Source: Lachnospiraceae bacterium
Lineage (GTDB): Bacteria > Bacillota > Clostridia > Lachnospirales > Lachnospiraceae
Length of the DNA stretch: 64,000 nt
Reading direction: 5' to 3'
Assembly: GCA_017453065.1 (NCBI GenBank)
Contig: JAFTKW010000013.1
Location: 1-64,000, forward strand
Shown one piece after another: positions 1-7,675 of the stretch (positions are counted from its first letter, which is position 1; every line of letters begins with the position of its first letter). Made by a program: the position numbers and the translations under genes. The notes under the pieces were generated by a model that ran no database searches, had not been told where the DNA came from, and saw only the letters and a program-made list of their open reading frames with translations.

Positions 1-41
1 AAAAAGTCCGATGGACGCTAACTTGTAATGGAGGAAATATC

Positions 42-470
42 ATGAAAACATTTATGGCTAGTCCAGCTACAATCGATAGAAAATGGTATGTAGTAGACGC
101 TACAGATATGACTTTGGGACGTTTGGCTTCCGAAGTTGCTAAAGTTTTGAGAGGTAAGAACAAAGCTATCTTCACACCTCACATTGACACAGGCGATTAC
201 GTAATCGTAATCAACGCTGAAAAGATCAAAGTAACAGGTAAGAAATTGGAACAGAAAGTTTACTACCGTCACTCTGATTATGTAGGTGGTATGAAAGAGA
301 CAACTCTTAAAGAAAAATTGGCTAAGAAACCTGAAGAAGTTATCGAACTTGCAGTTAAAGGTATGCTTCCAAAAGGACCTTTGGGCAGACAGATGTATAC
401 AAAACTTCATGTTTATGCAGGTCCTGAGCACAATCATGCAGCTCAGAAACCAGAAGTATTGACATTCTAA
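42..470 (+). CDS. rplM: 50S ribosomal protein L13
   Basis: Ribosomal protein uL13, an early-assembling large-subunit protein that binds 23S rRNA. The 142-residue product has the full family length. It shows the expected N-terminal block ([16 protein letters not shown], about residues 14-29), the [16 protein letters not shown] segment and the [13 protein letters not shown] motif near residue 106. The ATG at 42 follows a GGAGG at 30-34. It is followed after 27 nt by rpsI, the near-universal rplM-rpsI pair, so both should be one transcript whose promoter lies left of the window. Codon choice is strongly biased, as in highly expressed genes. Confidence 0.98.
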   Translation: MKTFMASPATIDRKWYVVDATDMTLGRLASEVAKVLRGKNKAIFTPHIDTGDYVIVINAEKIKVTGKKLEQKVYYRHSDYVGGMKETTLKEKLAKKPEEVIELAVKGMLPKGPLGRQMYTKLHVYAGPEHNHAAQKPEVLTF

Positions 471-497
471 TGCAAGGGTCGAAAGGAGGAAAAAATA

Positions 498-893
498 ATG
501 GCTAAAGCAGCAAGATACTACGGCACAGGTAGAAGAAAAAAATCAATCGCAAGAGTTTACTTGGCTCCAGGTACAGGTAAAATCACAATCAATAAAAGAG
601 ATATCGATGAATATTTCGGTCTTGAAACATTGAAAGTTATCGTTCGTCAGCCATTGGTTGCAACAGAGAACGCTGATAAATTTGATGTTATGGTAAATGT
701 ACATGGTGGTGGTACAACAGGTCAGGCTGGTGCTATCAGACACGGTATTGCAAGAGCACTCTGCCAGGCAGATGCAGATTACAGACCAGTTCTTAAGAAG
801 GAAGGATTCCTTACTCGTGATCCTCGTATGAAAGAACGTAAGAAATACGGTCTCAAAGCAGCTAGACGTGCACCACAGTTTTCCAAGAGATAA
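498..893 (+). CDS. rpsI: 30S ribosomal protein S9
   Basis: Ribosomal protein uS9 of the small-subunit head. Its C-terminal tail reaches the P-site tRNA. The 131-residue product begins with the typical [16 protein letters not shown] segment, carries the [19 protein letters not shown] motif in the middle and ends in the conserved basic SKR tail, so it is complete. The start is set by AAGGAGG at 483-489. It is the second gene of the rplM-rpsI operon, and a strong intrinsic terminator lies 30 nt after its stop codon. Confidence 0.98.
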   Translation: MAKAARYYGTGRRKKSIARVYLAPGTGKITINKRDIDEYFGLETLKVIVRQPLVATENADKFDVMVNVHGGGTTGQAGAIRHGIARALCQADADYRPVLKKEGFLTRDPRMKERKKYGLKAARRAPQFSKR

Positions 894-1042
894 GATTATC
901 TGCAGAATGCAGGTATGGAAGAAGCCACGGCAAGTTTACTTGCCAGTGGCTTTTTTTATGCCTGCAATTCTATAGGAATCAAAAGAGGACCGAGGAAATC
1001 CGAAGGATTTTCGAGGTCCTCTTTTGATTCTGCAGATAATCT
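893..1042 (+). repeat. Nested palindromic intergenic sequence
   Basis: A perfect 16-bp inverted repeat (893-908 with 1027-1042, containing ATCTGCAGAT-like halves) encloses two further hairpins. One is the rpsI terminator (924-957). The other is at 977-1029: a perfect 15-bp stem (AATCAAAAGAGGACC) with a smaller stem nested inside (AAATCC-gaa-GGATTT). The left arm starts on the rpsI stop codon. The outer and second hairpins are not needed for termination and are unexplained. Confidence 0.75.
924..957 (+). terminator. Intrinsic terminator of rplM-rpsI
   Basis: GCCAC-GGCAAG pairs with CTTGCC-a-GTGGC across a four-base loop (TTTA) and is followed by seven T. It lies just after rpsI and should end the ribosomal operon. 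Confidence 0.9.
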
Positions 1043-1120
1043 AATCCTTTCCTAATTCTTTCCTTTTCCCCCTCCTTATGCTACTATGGATTTATCATAT
1101 ACATTGAAGGAGAGAATGTA

Positions 1121-2029
1121 ATGAACTGGCTAAATGCTTTTGAACTTATGTGCTACACCATAGTTGCGATTATGCTTGTAGATTTAATTCGTAAAAAAGA
1201 TTACAACAGTCTATTTACCTTTGGCTCCGCAACTATTGTTGGTTTTGTAATGGAACTATTAGCGGTGGCAGTAACAGATATATATTATTACAATCCAAAT
1301 TTTTGGTTAAACATTGGTAGTGAACCAAAACAGTTTCCTGTGTTTGGCGGTTTCATGTGGGGTGGGTTGACTGTTTGTGGAATCAAACTTGCTCAGAAAT
1401 TGAAGTTAAACAAAGTCATGACAGCTCTGTGTGCTGGAATGTTCATTGTGACAATGGATATTTTGCTGGATGTGGTTGCAATCAGACTGGATGGAGGCTT
1501 TTGGACCTGGGTTGGAAAACCTATTAACCTGGATATCACACAACATACCTTTATGAGTGTTATTTGGGTGAATTTCCTAGGCTACATGATAGAAACCCCT
1601 ACGGTGGTTTGGCTTACTTTAAATAAGCGCGAAAAAGTGGCAGAAAAGGACTGGAAAAAGCAGACAAGTTCTATGGTGCTTATAGCATTAGGAGCGATTT
1701 TGGTTACGGCGATAGGTAGCCTGATTGCGCTGGGATTAAACGCACTTACAGATGATTGGTTTGCTTGCGCTACGTTTGTAGTATTGTGGGTGTCTTTGGT
1801 GACACTTTTAGTAAAACATTGTTTGAAACAGAAATTGCGAATTGCCAAACCAGGTAGATGGAATTATCCGATGCTATTATTCTGGATGGCTATGTATGCG
1901 TATTGCATAGTAGCAATCATAGGGTTAGGAATTCATGTGGCATGCCCTTGGCTTTTGGTAGTAGGAATCATATTTGCTACGGCGACGGTTTTGTGTGCTA
2001 TGTTGGAAGATATAAGGATGAATGTGTAA
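1121..2029 (+). CDS. Multi-pass membrane protein, unknown function
   Basis: I do not recognise this protein with confidence. The 302 residues carry about eight or nine hydrophobic segments (roughly 4-22, 33-53, 72-90, 98-118, 143-165, 183-206, 214-232, 250-270, 274-294), so it is an integral membrane protein. The segment DILLDVVAIRLDGGFWTW (about 109-126), with acidic residues just before a Gly/Trp turn, is reminiscent of carotenoid-biosynthesis-type membrane proteins (CruF-like), but that is only a resemblance. The ATG at 1121 has GAAGGAGAG upstream. It is followed by an FMN split-barrel protein after 27 nt, possibly in the same transcript. Confidence 0.6.
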   Translation: MNWLNAFELMCYTIVAIMLVDLIRKKDYNSLFTFGSATIVGFVMELLAVAVTDIYYYNPNFWLNIGSEPKQFPVFGGFMWGGLTVCGIKLAQKLKLNKVMTALCAGMFIVTMDILLDVVAIRLDGGFWTWVGKPINLDITQHTFMSVIWVNFLGYMIETPTVVWLTLNKREKVAEKDWKKQTSSMVLIALGAILVTAIGSLIALGLNALTDDWFACATFVVLWVSLVTLLVKHCLKQKLRIAKPGRWNYPMLLFWMAMYAYCIVAIIGLGIHVACPWLLVVGIIFATATVLCAMLEDIRMNV

Positions 2030-2056
2030 TAAACAAGCAGAAGTTGGAGATGTTTT

Positions 2057-2512
2057 ATGGACGTATTCACAGAAAAGTACGAAGAATTTCTCCTGGAATT
2101 TACCAAGGGAAAGACCATGGTTCTTTCATCATCGAAGGACAATAAAGTGACATCCAGAATGATGAGTGTTGTGTTGATTGATGGACTTTTCTATTTTCAA
2201 ACAGACAAGACATTTAGAAAGTACGATCAACTTATCAGTAATCCGCAGGTTGCTTTGTGCGCAGACAATATTCAAATAGAAGGTGTCTGCGAAGAAATTG
2301 GCCATCCGATGGATAATGATTGGTTTTGCACCGTATACAAAGATTGTTTTGAGGGCTCATTCAATAGATATTCTTTCTTGAAAAATGAAACAGTGTTTGT
2401 TGTTAAGCCAACGTATGTAGAACGGTGGATGTATGTTGACGGAGAGCCGTTTATAGAAATTTTTAATATAGAGAAACAAGAATATGAATTAACCGAGTAT
2501 GAAGGGATATAG
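2057..2512 (+). CDS. Pyridoxamine 5'-phosphate oxidase-like flavin protein
   Basis: A 151-residue single-domain protein of the FMN-binding split-barrel type (PNPOx-like). The N-terminal half has the usual strands: TMVLSSSKDNKVTSRMMSVV, then LFYFQTDKTFRKYDQLISNPQVALC, the segment where these proteins contact FMN phosphate and stack subunits. The family includes oxidases and reductases with diverse substrates, so no exact reaction is assigned. ATG at 2057 follows GGAG at 2047. Repeat element A begins about 30 nt after its stop codon. Confidence 0.8.
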   Translation: MDVFTEKYEEFLLEFTKGKTMVLSSSKDNKVTSRMMSVVLIDGLFYFQTDKTFRKYDQLISNPQVALCADNIQIEGVCEEIGHPMDNDWFCTVYKDCFEGSFNRYSFLKNETVFVVKPTYVERWMYVDGEPFIEIFNIEKQEYELTEYEGI

Positions 2513-2686
2513 ACTTGAAGTTGGCTTGTTGGACAGATTGACAAATTTGAAGTTGTCGAGGCAGCGGAAAAAGAAGCGGCTGCGAAGCAGACAATTTTTT
2601 TTCCTGCCGAGATACCGACAAAATCGTAAAGCGCGTAGCGCGATAGGCACGAAGTGACTGGATTTTGGAGGGGAAGCACTTGCTTT

Positions 2687-2942
2687 GCGCACCAAATCCT
2701 GAAAATAGCGATTTAGTGCGCTGGGTTTCCTAACTTATGTAAACCGACTTGCGCACCAAAAATCTATAAACTCGATTTGGTGTGCAGAATAATTCAATTC
2801 TGTCGGTATATAGTCAATATCTCGTCATTTTATTGACAGTTTGGCACACCAAATCCTGGAAATAGCAATTTGGTGCGCATTTCATACAAATATAACCTCA
2901 AATTCTGCACACCAAATACGACAAATCGGCTATTTGGTGTGC
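2687..2942 (+). repeat. Array of four same-stem hairpins in element A
   Basis: Four inverted repeats of 35-36 nt at 2687-2721, 2751-2785, 2844-2878 and 2907-2942. All have stems of the form GCRCACCAAAT / ATTTGGTGYGC and different 10-12 nt loops. Gaps are 29, 58 and 28 nt. The 58-nt gap holds a different hairpin (GTCAATA/TATTGAC, 2813-2837). Loops and spacers differ between units while stems are nearly constant. Confidence 0.85.
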
Positions 2943-3120
2943 AAACCAATCTTTGAGCATAACAATTGAAGTATTATGCAAGAGTACCTAGCATACAGCT
3001 GAGCCAGGCCCAGCTCGCGTCCAGCGATGCTGACCGCTCGCTGCGTGGCTTCGTGAAAGAAATACCTCCAAAATCCAGTCACTCTGTGCCTGCCGTGCTT
3101 CGCACTTATGATTTTGTCGG

Positions 3121-3182
3121 TATCGCGCCAGGAAAAGCAAATACTTGCATAGCAAGTGCTTGCTTTTCCCTTGAGCGCGATA
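3121..3182 (+). repeat. Right-terminal double hairpin of element A
   Basis: Outer stem TATCGCGC (3121-3128) pairs perfectly with GCGCGATA (3175-3182). An inner stem of about 18 bp (GGAAAAGCAA... with ...TTGCTTTTCC, 3131-3169) sits inside it. AATCCCAATTT follows directly. Element B has the same layout with a differently spelled but equally paired outer stem. Confidence 0.8.
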
Positions 3183-3220
3183 AATCCCAATTTCATAGAA
3201 CAAAGAAAGGAAATAAGACA

Positions 3221-3838
3221 ATGAAAGTAATATTATTAAATGGTAGCCCAAAAGCAAATGGAAACACAGCGCTCTCACTTGAAGAGATGGTGAAAATATT
3301 CCAGGAAGAGAATATTGAGACAGAGATAGTGCAGGTGGGCAATCAAGCAATCCGTGGATGCTGCGCGTGCATGTACTGCGCAAAGGAAGGCAAGTGCGTC
3401 TTTGATGATTTGGTAAATGAAACTGCAACCAAACTGAAAGAGTGCGATGGCATCGTGGTAGCAAGCCCAGTCTATTATGCTTCTGCCAATAGTACACTGA
3501 CAGCTTTCTTGGATAGACTCTTTTATAGTACGAGCTTCGATAAGCGCATGAAAGTAGGAGCAAGTGTTGCAGTGGCTAGACGCGGCGGATGTTCGGCGAC
3601 CTTTGATCAGCTCAACAAATACTTTACTATCAGTGGAATGCCCGTGGCATCCAGCCAGTATTGGAACAGTGTACATGGTGGTGCACCAGGACAGGCGCAG
3701 GAGGATGCAGAGGGTCTGCAGACCATGCGTACTCTTGCGAGAAACATGAGCTTCTTGATGAAAAGCATAGTGCTTGGCAAAGAGAAGTATGGTTTACCAC
3801 AGCAGGAACCACACCAGTGGACCAACTTTATTCGATAA
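3221..3838 (+). CDS. Flavodoxin-fold NAD(P)H-dependent oxidoreductase
   Basis: A 205-residue flavodoxin-like reductase (NADPH-dependent FMN reductase / flavodoxin_2 superfamily). The N-terminal VILLNGSPKANGNTA loop binds the FMN phosphate. ASPVYYASANSTLTAFLDR (about residues 86-104) is the second flavin loop, and RRGG near 115 is typical. Cysteines in GCCACMYCAKEGKC (about 46-59) are seen in the iron-sulfur flavoprotein-like branch. I place the start at 3221, not at the in-frame ATG at 2966: AAAGAAAGG lies just upstream, the FMN motif then starts at residue 3, and the 85-residue extension would be repeat element A. Confidence 0.88.
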   Translation: MKVILLNGSPKANGNTALSLEEMVKIFQEENIETEIVQVGNQAIRGCCACMYCAKEGKCVFDDLVNETATKLKECDGIVVASPVYYASANSTLTAFLDRLFYSTSFDKRMKVGASVAVARRGGCSATFDQLNKYFTISGMPVASSQYWNSVHGGAPGQAQEDAEGLQTMRTLARNMSFLMKSIVLGKEKYGLPQQEPHQWTNFIR

Positions 3839-3840
3839 AT

Positions 3841-3869
3841 TTGCTTTTTTTCGATAAAAAGGTTACAAT
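3841..3869 (+). promoter_or_regulatory. Predicted sigma-A promoter
   Basis: TTGCTT and TACAAT separated by 17 nt, starting two nt after the reductase stop codon. It would drive the conserved hypothetical gene at 3925 and possibly the genes after it. Confidence 0.5.
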
Positions 3870-3924
3870 ATAAGTAATTATGGGGCATTTTACCCATATA
3901 GTACATGAAATAGGGTGACAGCGG

Positions 3925-4446
3925 ATGGATTCGAAATTTATAGCTTGCGTGAAACAACAGATGAATATGCATCCTTCTATGGAGCCTCAGGACATGTACA
4001 AACTTTGCTATCAGGTAGCTTTTGGCGCAGAGCATATGCTTTTGGATGAAGAGAGAGCATGGAGATATTTGCAGGCTGAATTTGAACAGGTGAAGCCAGA
4101 CTTGCATTGGCCACTGGTAGAGTGGTTAAGTGAGGGCGTTGCCAGAGTAAACCTTTCTACTTACAAGGCAAAGGGGTTGCCATTAGAACTATTGTTTGAG
4201 CTGTTCGTAGAAGGAGCAAGAGGCTTTGACGGTAGCGAAGAAGAATTAGATTTGTGTATTGGCATTGTGACAGAAATGGCTGCGAATGGAGAACTAGGAT
4301 TTCAGAAGCAGGAATGGCAAGCATTCTGCGAGGGAAGACCGTTAGGGCCAGTGCATCACAGCCAAAACTACAAATTGAAAGAAGAGCCTGCTTACAGAGT
4401 AATCCGTGGGCAGAGCGTCAGACGGATAGACGATTTAGTGGGGTAA
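3925..4446 (+). CDS. Conserved hypothetical protein
   Basis: A 173-residue, soluble, mostly helical protein that I cannot name. Visible features are the segment LCYQVAFGAEHMLLDEERAW (about 27-46), an acidic middle and a C-terminal HHSQNYKLKEEPAYRVI stretch (about 141-157). No signal peptide or membrane segment. A weak AGGGTGA precedes the ATG. A predicted promoter lies 56 nt upstream. It is followed after 57 nt by the EAL-domain gene. Confidence 0.6.
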   Translation: MDSKFIACVKQQMNMHPSMEPQDMYKLCYQVAFGAEHMLLDEERAWRYLQAEFEQVKPDLHWPLVEWLSEGVARVNLSTYKAKGLPLELLFELFVEGARGFDGSEEELDLCIGIVTEMAANGELGFQKQEWQAFCEGRPLGPVHHSQNYKLKEEPAYRVIRGQSVRRIDDLVG

Positions 4447-4503
4447 ACAAGGGACTACAAAGCAACAAGTTGACTAGATTGACACGACTCAGAAAGGGAA
4501 AAT

Positions 4504-6435
4504 ATGATAGGCTACATATACTATTATGATATCGCGTCTTTGGTTTTTTGTTCTTTTCTATTAATCTATTTTCTTTACCGCAGAAACGTTCGTAATATGC
4601 AGACTGGAATGTATGGAATTCTGCTTTCTGCAGTGTGGATTTCTACTGCGCTGAGCGTTTTGGTGGTAGTCGGATATGAGAAACTGTTTAGTGTTGGCAT
4701 TTGGCTACCTTACTGGATAGAGGCTTTATATTCCATATTTTTAGATTTGTCTATTGCGGCTTTCTACTGCTATATTATGGTGCTAACCAAGGGCAAGAAG
4801 AATCTGCATAGATGGGATGTTGCGAGAATCGTCACGCCCTATGCTATAGCAGTTATTTTGCTGATTACAAACTATTGGACCCATTTTGTGTTTGAGATTG
4901 ATCCTGTAACGGGAGTCCTTACATTTAGGACAGGCAAGTATATATTGTTTGTTCTTTCAGGGATTTATATGACAATGGGAGCAATACAGGCATATAGGAA
5001 TAGAGGAATTCTAACCAAGGGACAGAAGTGGGCAGTGGTTATTTTGTGCGCTTTGGGTTCCAATGCGATTTTCTTACAGTGTACAATCTTGCCACAGGTT
5101 CTTTTGATGCAGATTGCGGCAACTTTATCTTCTATGTCATTGTATTTTACACTGGAGAATCCAGGCGAATATAGAGACAAACTGCTGAATACATGGAATC
5201 GTTCAGGCTTTACGAGTATTACATCTTCAGAAATGGATATGAACAGAGCTTTTTCCGTATTGGCGATGCGGCTAGACGGAGTGAAATACATCAACGAGAG
5301 TCTGGGAGTAACTTTTGGAGATAAGGTCCTTAAGGAGTTCAGCGACTTCCTGTCAGAGATTTCTCCGTCCAACACGGTATTTCATATTTCAGGTATGCGA
5401 TTTGCTGTGTTGAGCAGAAAAAATAAATTTGCATTAGAACCAATTGTGGACAAACTGAGAGCTAAGTTTGATCAACCATTAGTGATAGATGGAATTTCTG
5501 TTAATTTAAAATTAACGATGTGCGTCATGAGATATCCAGAGCAAGTTTCGGGAAGACAGGATTTGATGGATATCATCAAATATGTAATGAGAGAGCAGGA
5601 CGTGGATGGTGGTAGTGTTCTGATTGAATTGACGGATGAGATATTGGAGCGCAGACATCGTGAAAATGCTGTACTTAAGGTAATTAAGGATGCAATCTTA
5701 AACGATGGTTTTGAGATGCATTACCAGCCAATTTATTCTGTAGAAAAAGGTAGATTTGCTTCTGCAGAGGCTTTGATTCGACTAAAAGAAACGTCTCTTG
5801 GCTATGTAGGGCCAGATGAGTTCATTCCATTGGCTGAGCAAAATGGAATGATTTTGGAAATTGGAAACTTTGTATTTAGGGATGTGTGCCGCTTTATGTC
5901 AGAGAATAGACTCTGGGAAAAAGGGGTAGATTATATAGAAGTAAACCTTTCTGTAATGCAGTGTATGCAGGATACGTTGCATGCAAAATTGGTTCAGATT
6001 ATGGATGAATATCAAATTCCGTACGATCGTATTAATTTAGAGATTACGGAGACGGCAGCAGTGGTTTCCAATGATGTCTTGAAGAAAAATATGGACAAAC
6101 TGGTGGACAAAGGAATTACCTTTGCGCTAGACGACTTTGGTACTGGTTATTCTAACATTTCACATATCTTCAACTACTCCTTTGATATGATCAAATTGGA
6201 TAAATCAATGGTGTGGTCATCAATGGAAAGCGACAAAGCAAAAACCATTTTGAAGCATACCATAAAGATGCTGAAAGAAATGGATATGCATATCGTGGCT
6301 GAAGGAGTAGAGACTCAGGATCAGGCAGATGCACTTGAGGCAATGGGATGTGATTACTTCCAGGGATATCTATATTCCAGACCAGTAGATGAAGAGAATT
6401 TCAAACTACTGTTGGGAATGGATTCTAAGAAATAA
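4504..6435 (+). CDS. Membrane-bound EAL phosphodiesterase with degenerate GGDEF
   Basis: A 643-residue c-di-GMP enzyme. Residues 1-215 hold about six or seven membrane helices. Residues about 250-375 form a GGDEF fold whose signature is replaced by SGMRF (about 296-300), so it is unlikely to make c-di-GMP. Residues about 390-640 form an EAL domain with the residues needed for catalysis visible: the EAL triad near 422, VNLS, EITETA, DDFGTGYSNI near 543, KLDKS, AEGVE and QGYLYSRP. The prediction is a membrane sensor that degrades c-di-GMP. AAAGGGA precedes the ATG. The aldolase gene follows after 25 nt, probably by chance of packing. Confidence 0.9.
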   Translation: MIGYIYYYDIASLVFCSFLLIYFLYRRNVRNMQTGMYGILLSAVWISTALSVLVVVGYEKLFSVGIWLPYWIEALYSIFLDLSIAAFYCYIMVLTKGKKNLHRWDVARIVTPYAIAVILLITNYWTHFVFEIDPVTGVLTFRTGKYILFVLSGIYMTMGAIQAYRNRGILTKGQKWAVVILCALGSNAIFLQCTILPQVLLMQIAATLSSMSLYFTLENPGEYRDKLLNTWNRSGFTSITSSEMDMNRAFSVLAMRLDGVKYINESLGVTFGDKVLKEFSDFLSEISPSNTVFHISGMRFAVLSRKNKFALEPIVDKLRAKFDQPLVIDGISVNLKLTMCVMRYPEQVSGRQDLMDIIKYVMREQDVDGGSVLIELTDEILERRHRENAVLKVIKDAILNDGFEMHYQPIYSVEKGRFASAEALIRLKETSLGYVGPDEFIPLAEQNGMILEIGNFVFRDVCRFMSENRLWEKGVDYIEVNLSVMQCMQDTLHAKLVQIMDEYQIPYDRINLEITETAAVVSNDVLKKNMDKLVDKGITFALDDFGTGYSNISHIFNYSFDMIKLDKSMVWSSMESDKAKTILKHTIKMLKEMDMHIVAEGVETQDQADALEAMGCDYFQGYLYSRPVDEENFKLLLGMDSKK

Positions 6436-6460
6436 ATTTGTGTTTTGAAAGAGGAATTAT

Positions 6461-7441
6461 ATGAGACAGAATAGACAAGGCAGTCTGGTGTCTTTTAGAC
6501 CAGATATTCGATTGGTAGACTGCACTATGCGAGATGGTGGCTTGGTCAACAACTTTGGATTTACAGACGAATTTGTAAAGAATTTATATGAAGCCAATCT
6601 GGCAGCAGGTGTGGACTACATGGAGTTTGGATACAAAGCTTCTACTTCGGTGTTTGATCCGACTAAATTTGGCAAGTGGAAGTTCTGTAAGGAAGAAGAT
6701 ATCAGACGTATTGTGGGTGCCAATGACACAGATATGAAAATTGCCGTCATGGCGGATGTGGGTAGAACAGATTACAAAAATGACATTCTTCCTGCCAAAG
6801 ACAGTGTCATTGATATGATTCGAGTGGCTACTTATATCAACACGATTCCTACAGCCATCGCCATGCTGGAGGATGCCAAGGAAAAGGGATATGAGACTAC
6901 GGTCAATGTCATGGCCATTTCAAAGGTGGGCGGCGATGAACTAGACGGTGGATTGGAGTTACTGGCAAATAGTAGCGTTGATGTCATTTATCTGGTAGAC
7001 AGTTTTGGCTCATTTTATCCAGAGCAGATTGAGCGCTTGATGGACAAATATTTAAATATAGCAGCAAAGTACAACAAAAAGATTGGCGTGCATGCTCACA
7101 ATAATCAGCAGCTTGCATTTGCCAATACGATAGAAGCACTTTCTTTGGGCGCAAGTTATTTGGATGCTACTGTATGCGGTATGGGACGTGGCGCAGGAAA
7201 CTGCTTTATGGAACTGCTGCTAAGTTTCCTTCGAAATCCGAAGTATGACAAGGTGCCTTTGATGAATTTCATTCAGCAGAATATGCTTAAGATGAAAGAG
7301 GAAGCAGTATGGGGATATGATATACCTTATATGCTCACTGGTATTATGAATGCACATCCATCTTCAGCAATTCAGTTTGTGAAAGAAGGCAGAACAGATT
7401 ATACTACATTTTATCATCAGTTGATGGAAGAAGGGTTTTGA
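6461..7441 (+). CDS. HMGL-type aldolase / pyruvate carboxyltransferase-like protein
   Basis: A 326-residue TIM-barrel protein of the HMG-CoA lyase-like family (homocitrate synthase, 4-hydroxy-2-oxovalerate aldolase). The metal and catalytic residues are seen in VDCTMRDGGLVNNFGF (about 19-34), in VYLVDSFGS-type strand 6 and in GVHAHNNQQLAFANT (about 206-220). No DmpF-type dehydrogenase lies next to it, so the substrate is unknown; clostridial relatives often sit in sugar or capsule clusters. GAAAGAGG lies upstream of the ATG. Two dyads and a terminator follow. Confidence 0.8.
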   Translation: MRQNRQGSLVSFRPDIRLVDCTMRDGGLVNNFGFTDEFVKNLYEANLAAGVDYMEFGYKASTSVFDPTKFGKWKFCKEEDIRRIVGANDTDMKIAVMADVGRTDYKNDILPAKDSVIDMIRVATYINTIPTAIAMLEDAKEKGYETTVNVMAISKVGGDELDGGLELLANSSVDVIYLVDSFGSFYPEQIERLMDKYLNIAAKYNKKIGVHAHNNQQLAFANTIEALSLGASYLDATVCGMGRGAGNCFMELLLSFLRNPKYDKVPLMNFIQQNMLKMKEEAVWGYDIPYMLTGIMNAHPSSAIQFVKEGRTDYTTFYHQLMEEGF

Positions 7442-7530
7442 TGCAACTGACCACAATATCTTGTGGTCGGATTAGATAAAGACACAAGAGCGTTAAAATG
7501 GTTAAAAACGTGATAAATACGCGTGTTTAG

Positions 7531-7567
7531 AGGACATTCTCCTTGAATTGGAGAGTGTTCTTTTTTT
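7531..7567 (+). terminator. Intrinsic terminator
   Basis: AGGACATTCTCC pairs with GGAGAGTGTTCT (two G-U pairs) across a 7-nt loop and is followed by seven T. It separates the aldolase gene from nrdD. A second small hairpin (GACCACAA/TTGTGGTC, 7449-7468) lies right after the aldolase stop codon. Confidence 0.85.
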
Positions 7568-7606
7568 GACAATTAGGATTTTCTTACTATATTTAGCGTT
7601 TTAGGC

Positions 7607-7634
7607 TTGAAAAAAACCCAACATATAGTATAAT
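7607..7634 (+). promoter_or_regulatory. Predicted promoter of nrdDG
   Basis: TTGAAA and TATAAT separated by 16 nt, about 42 nt upstream of the nrdD start codon. A small dyad (ACACG...CGTGT, 7641-7655) lies just downstream and could be an operator, but it does not match the NrdR box consensus. Confidence 0.65.
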
Positions 7635-7675
7635 GGAACTACACGGGACACGTGTGGATTGGGAGGGCTATACGA

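Larger units (their letters stand above)
2543..3193 (+). repeat. Structured repeat element A
   Basis: A long non-coding element between two small flavoprotein genes. Left end (2543-2671) matches element B at 13867-13978: AATTTGAAGTT, then CGAGGCAGCGG, ending in GACTGGATTTTGGAG. Part of that left end returns in inverted orientation at about 3065-3137. Between the arms is an array of four hairpins (2687-2942), a junction and core (2999-3053) shared with B, and a right-terminal hairpin (3121-3182) followed by AATCCCAATTT. The region can be read in frame into the downstream reductase, but its sequence is that of a repeat, not of a protein domain. Confidence 0.85.

Noticed and set aside
1043-1120. 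Riboswitch upstream of the membrane protein gene
   Set aside because: The pyrimidine-rich stretch has no paired structure that I can recognise and is too short for a known class.
2687-2942. Possible CRISPR array
   Set aside because: The repeats are 11-12 bp halves in alternating orientation with uneven spacing, not 23-40 bp direct repeats with even spacers, and no cas gene is present.
2966-3220. N-terminal 85-residue extension of the flavodoxin-like reductase
   Set aside because: The sequence is the translation of repeat element A, shared in phrase with an extension on an unrelated HAD gene. The good ribosome binding site and the FMN motif support the start at 3221.
7621-7655. NrdR box upstream of nrdD
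   Set aside because: The region has TATAG and a small ACACG/CGTGT dyad, but no 16-bp site close to the NrdR consensus and no second copy at the usual spacing.
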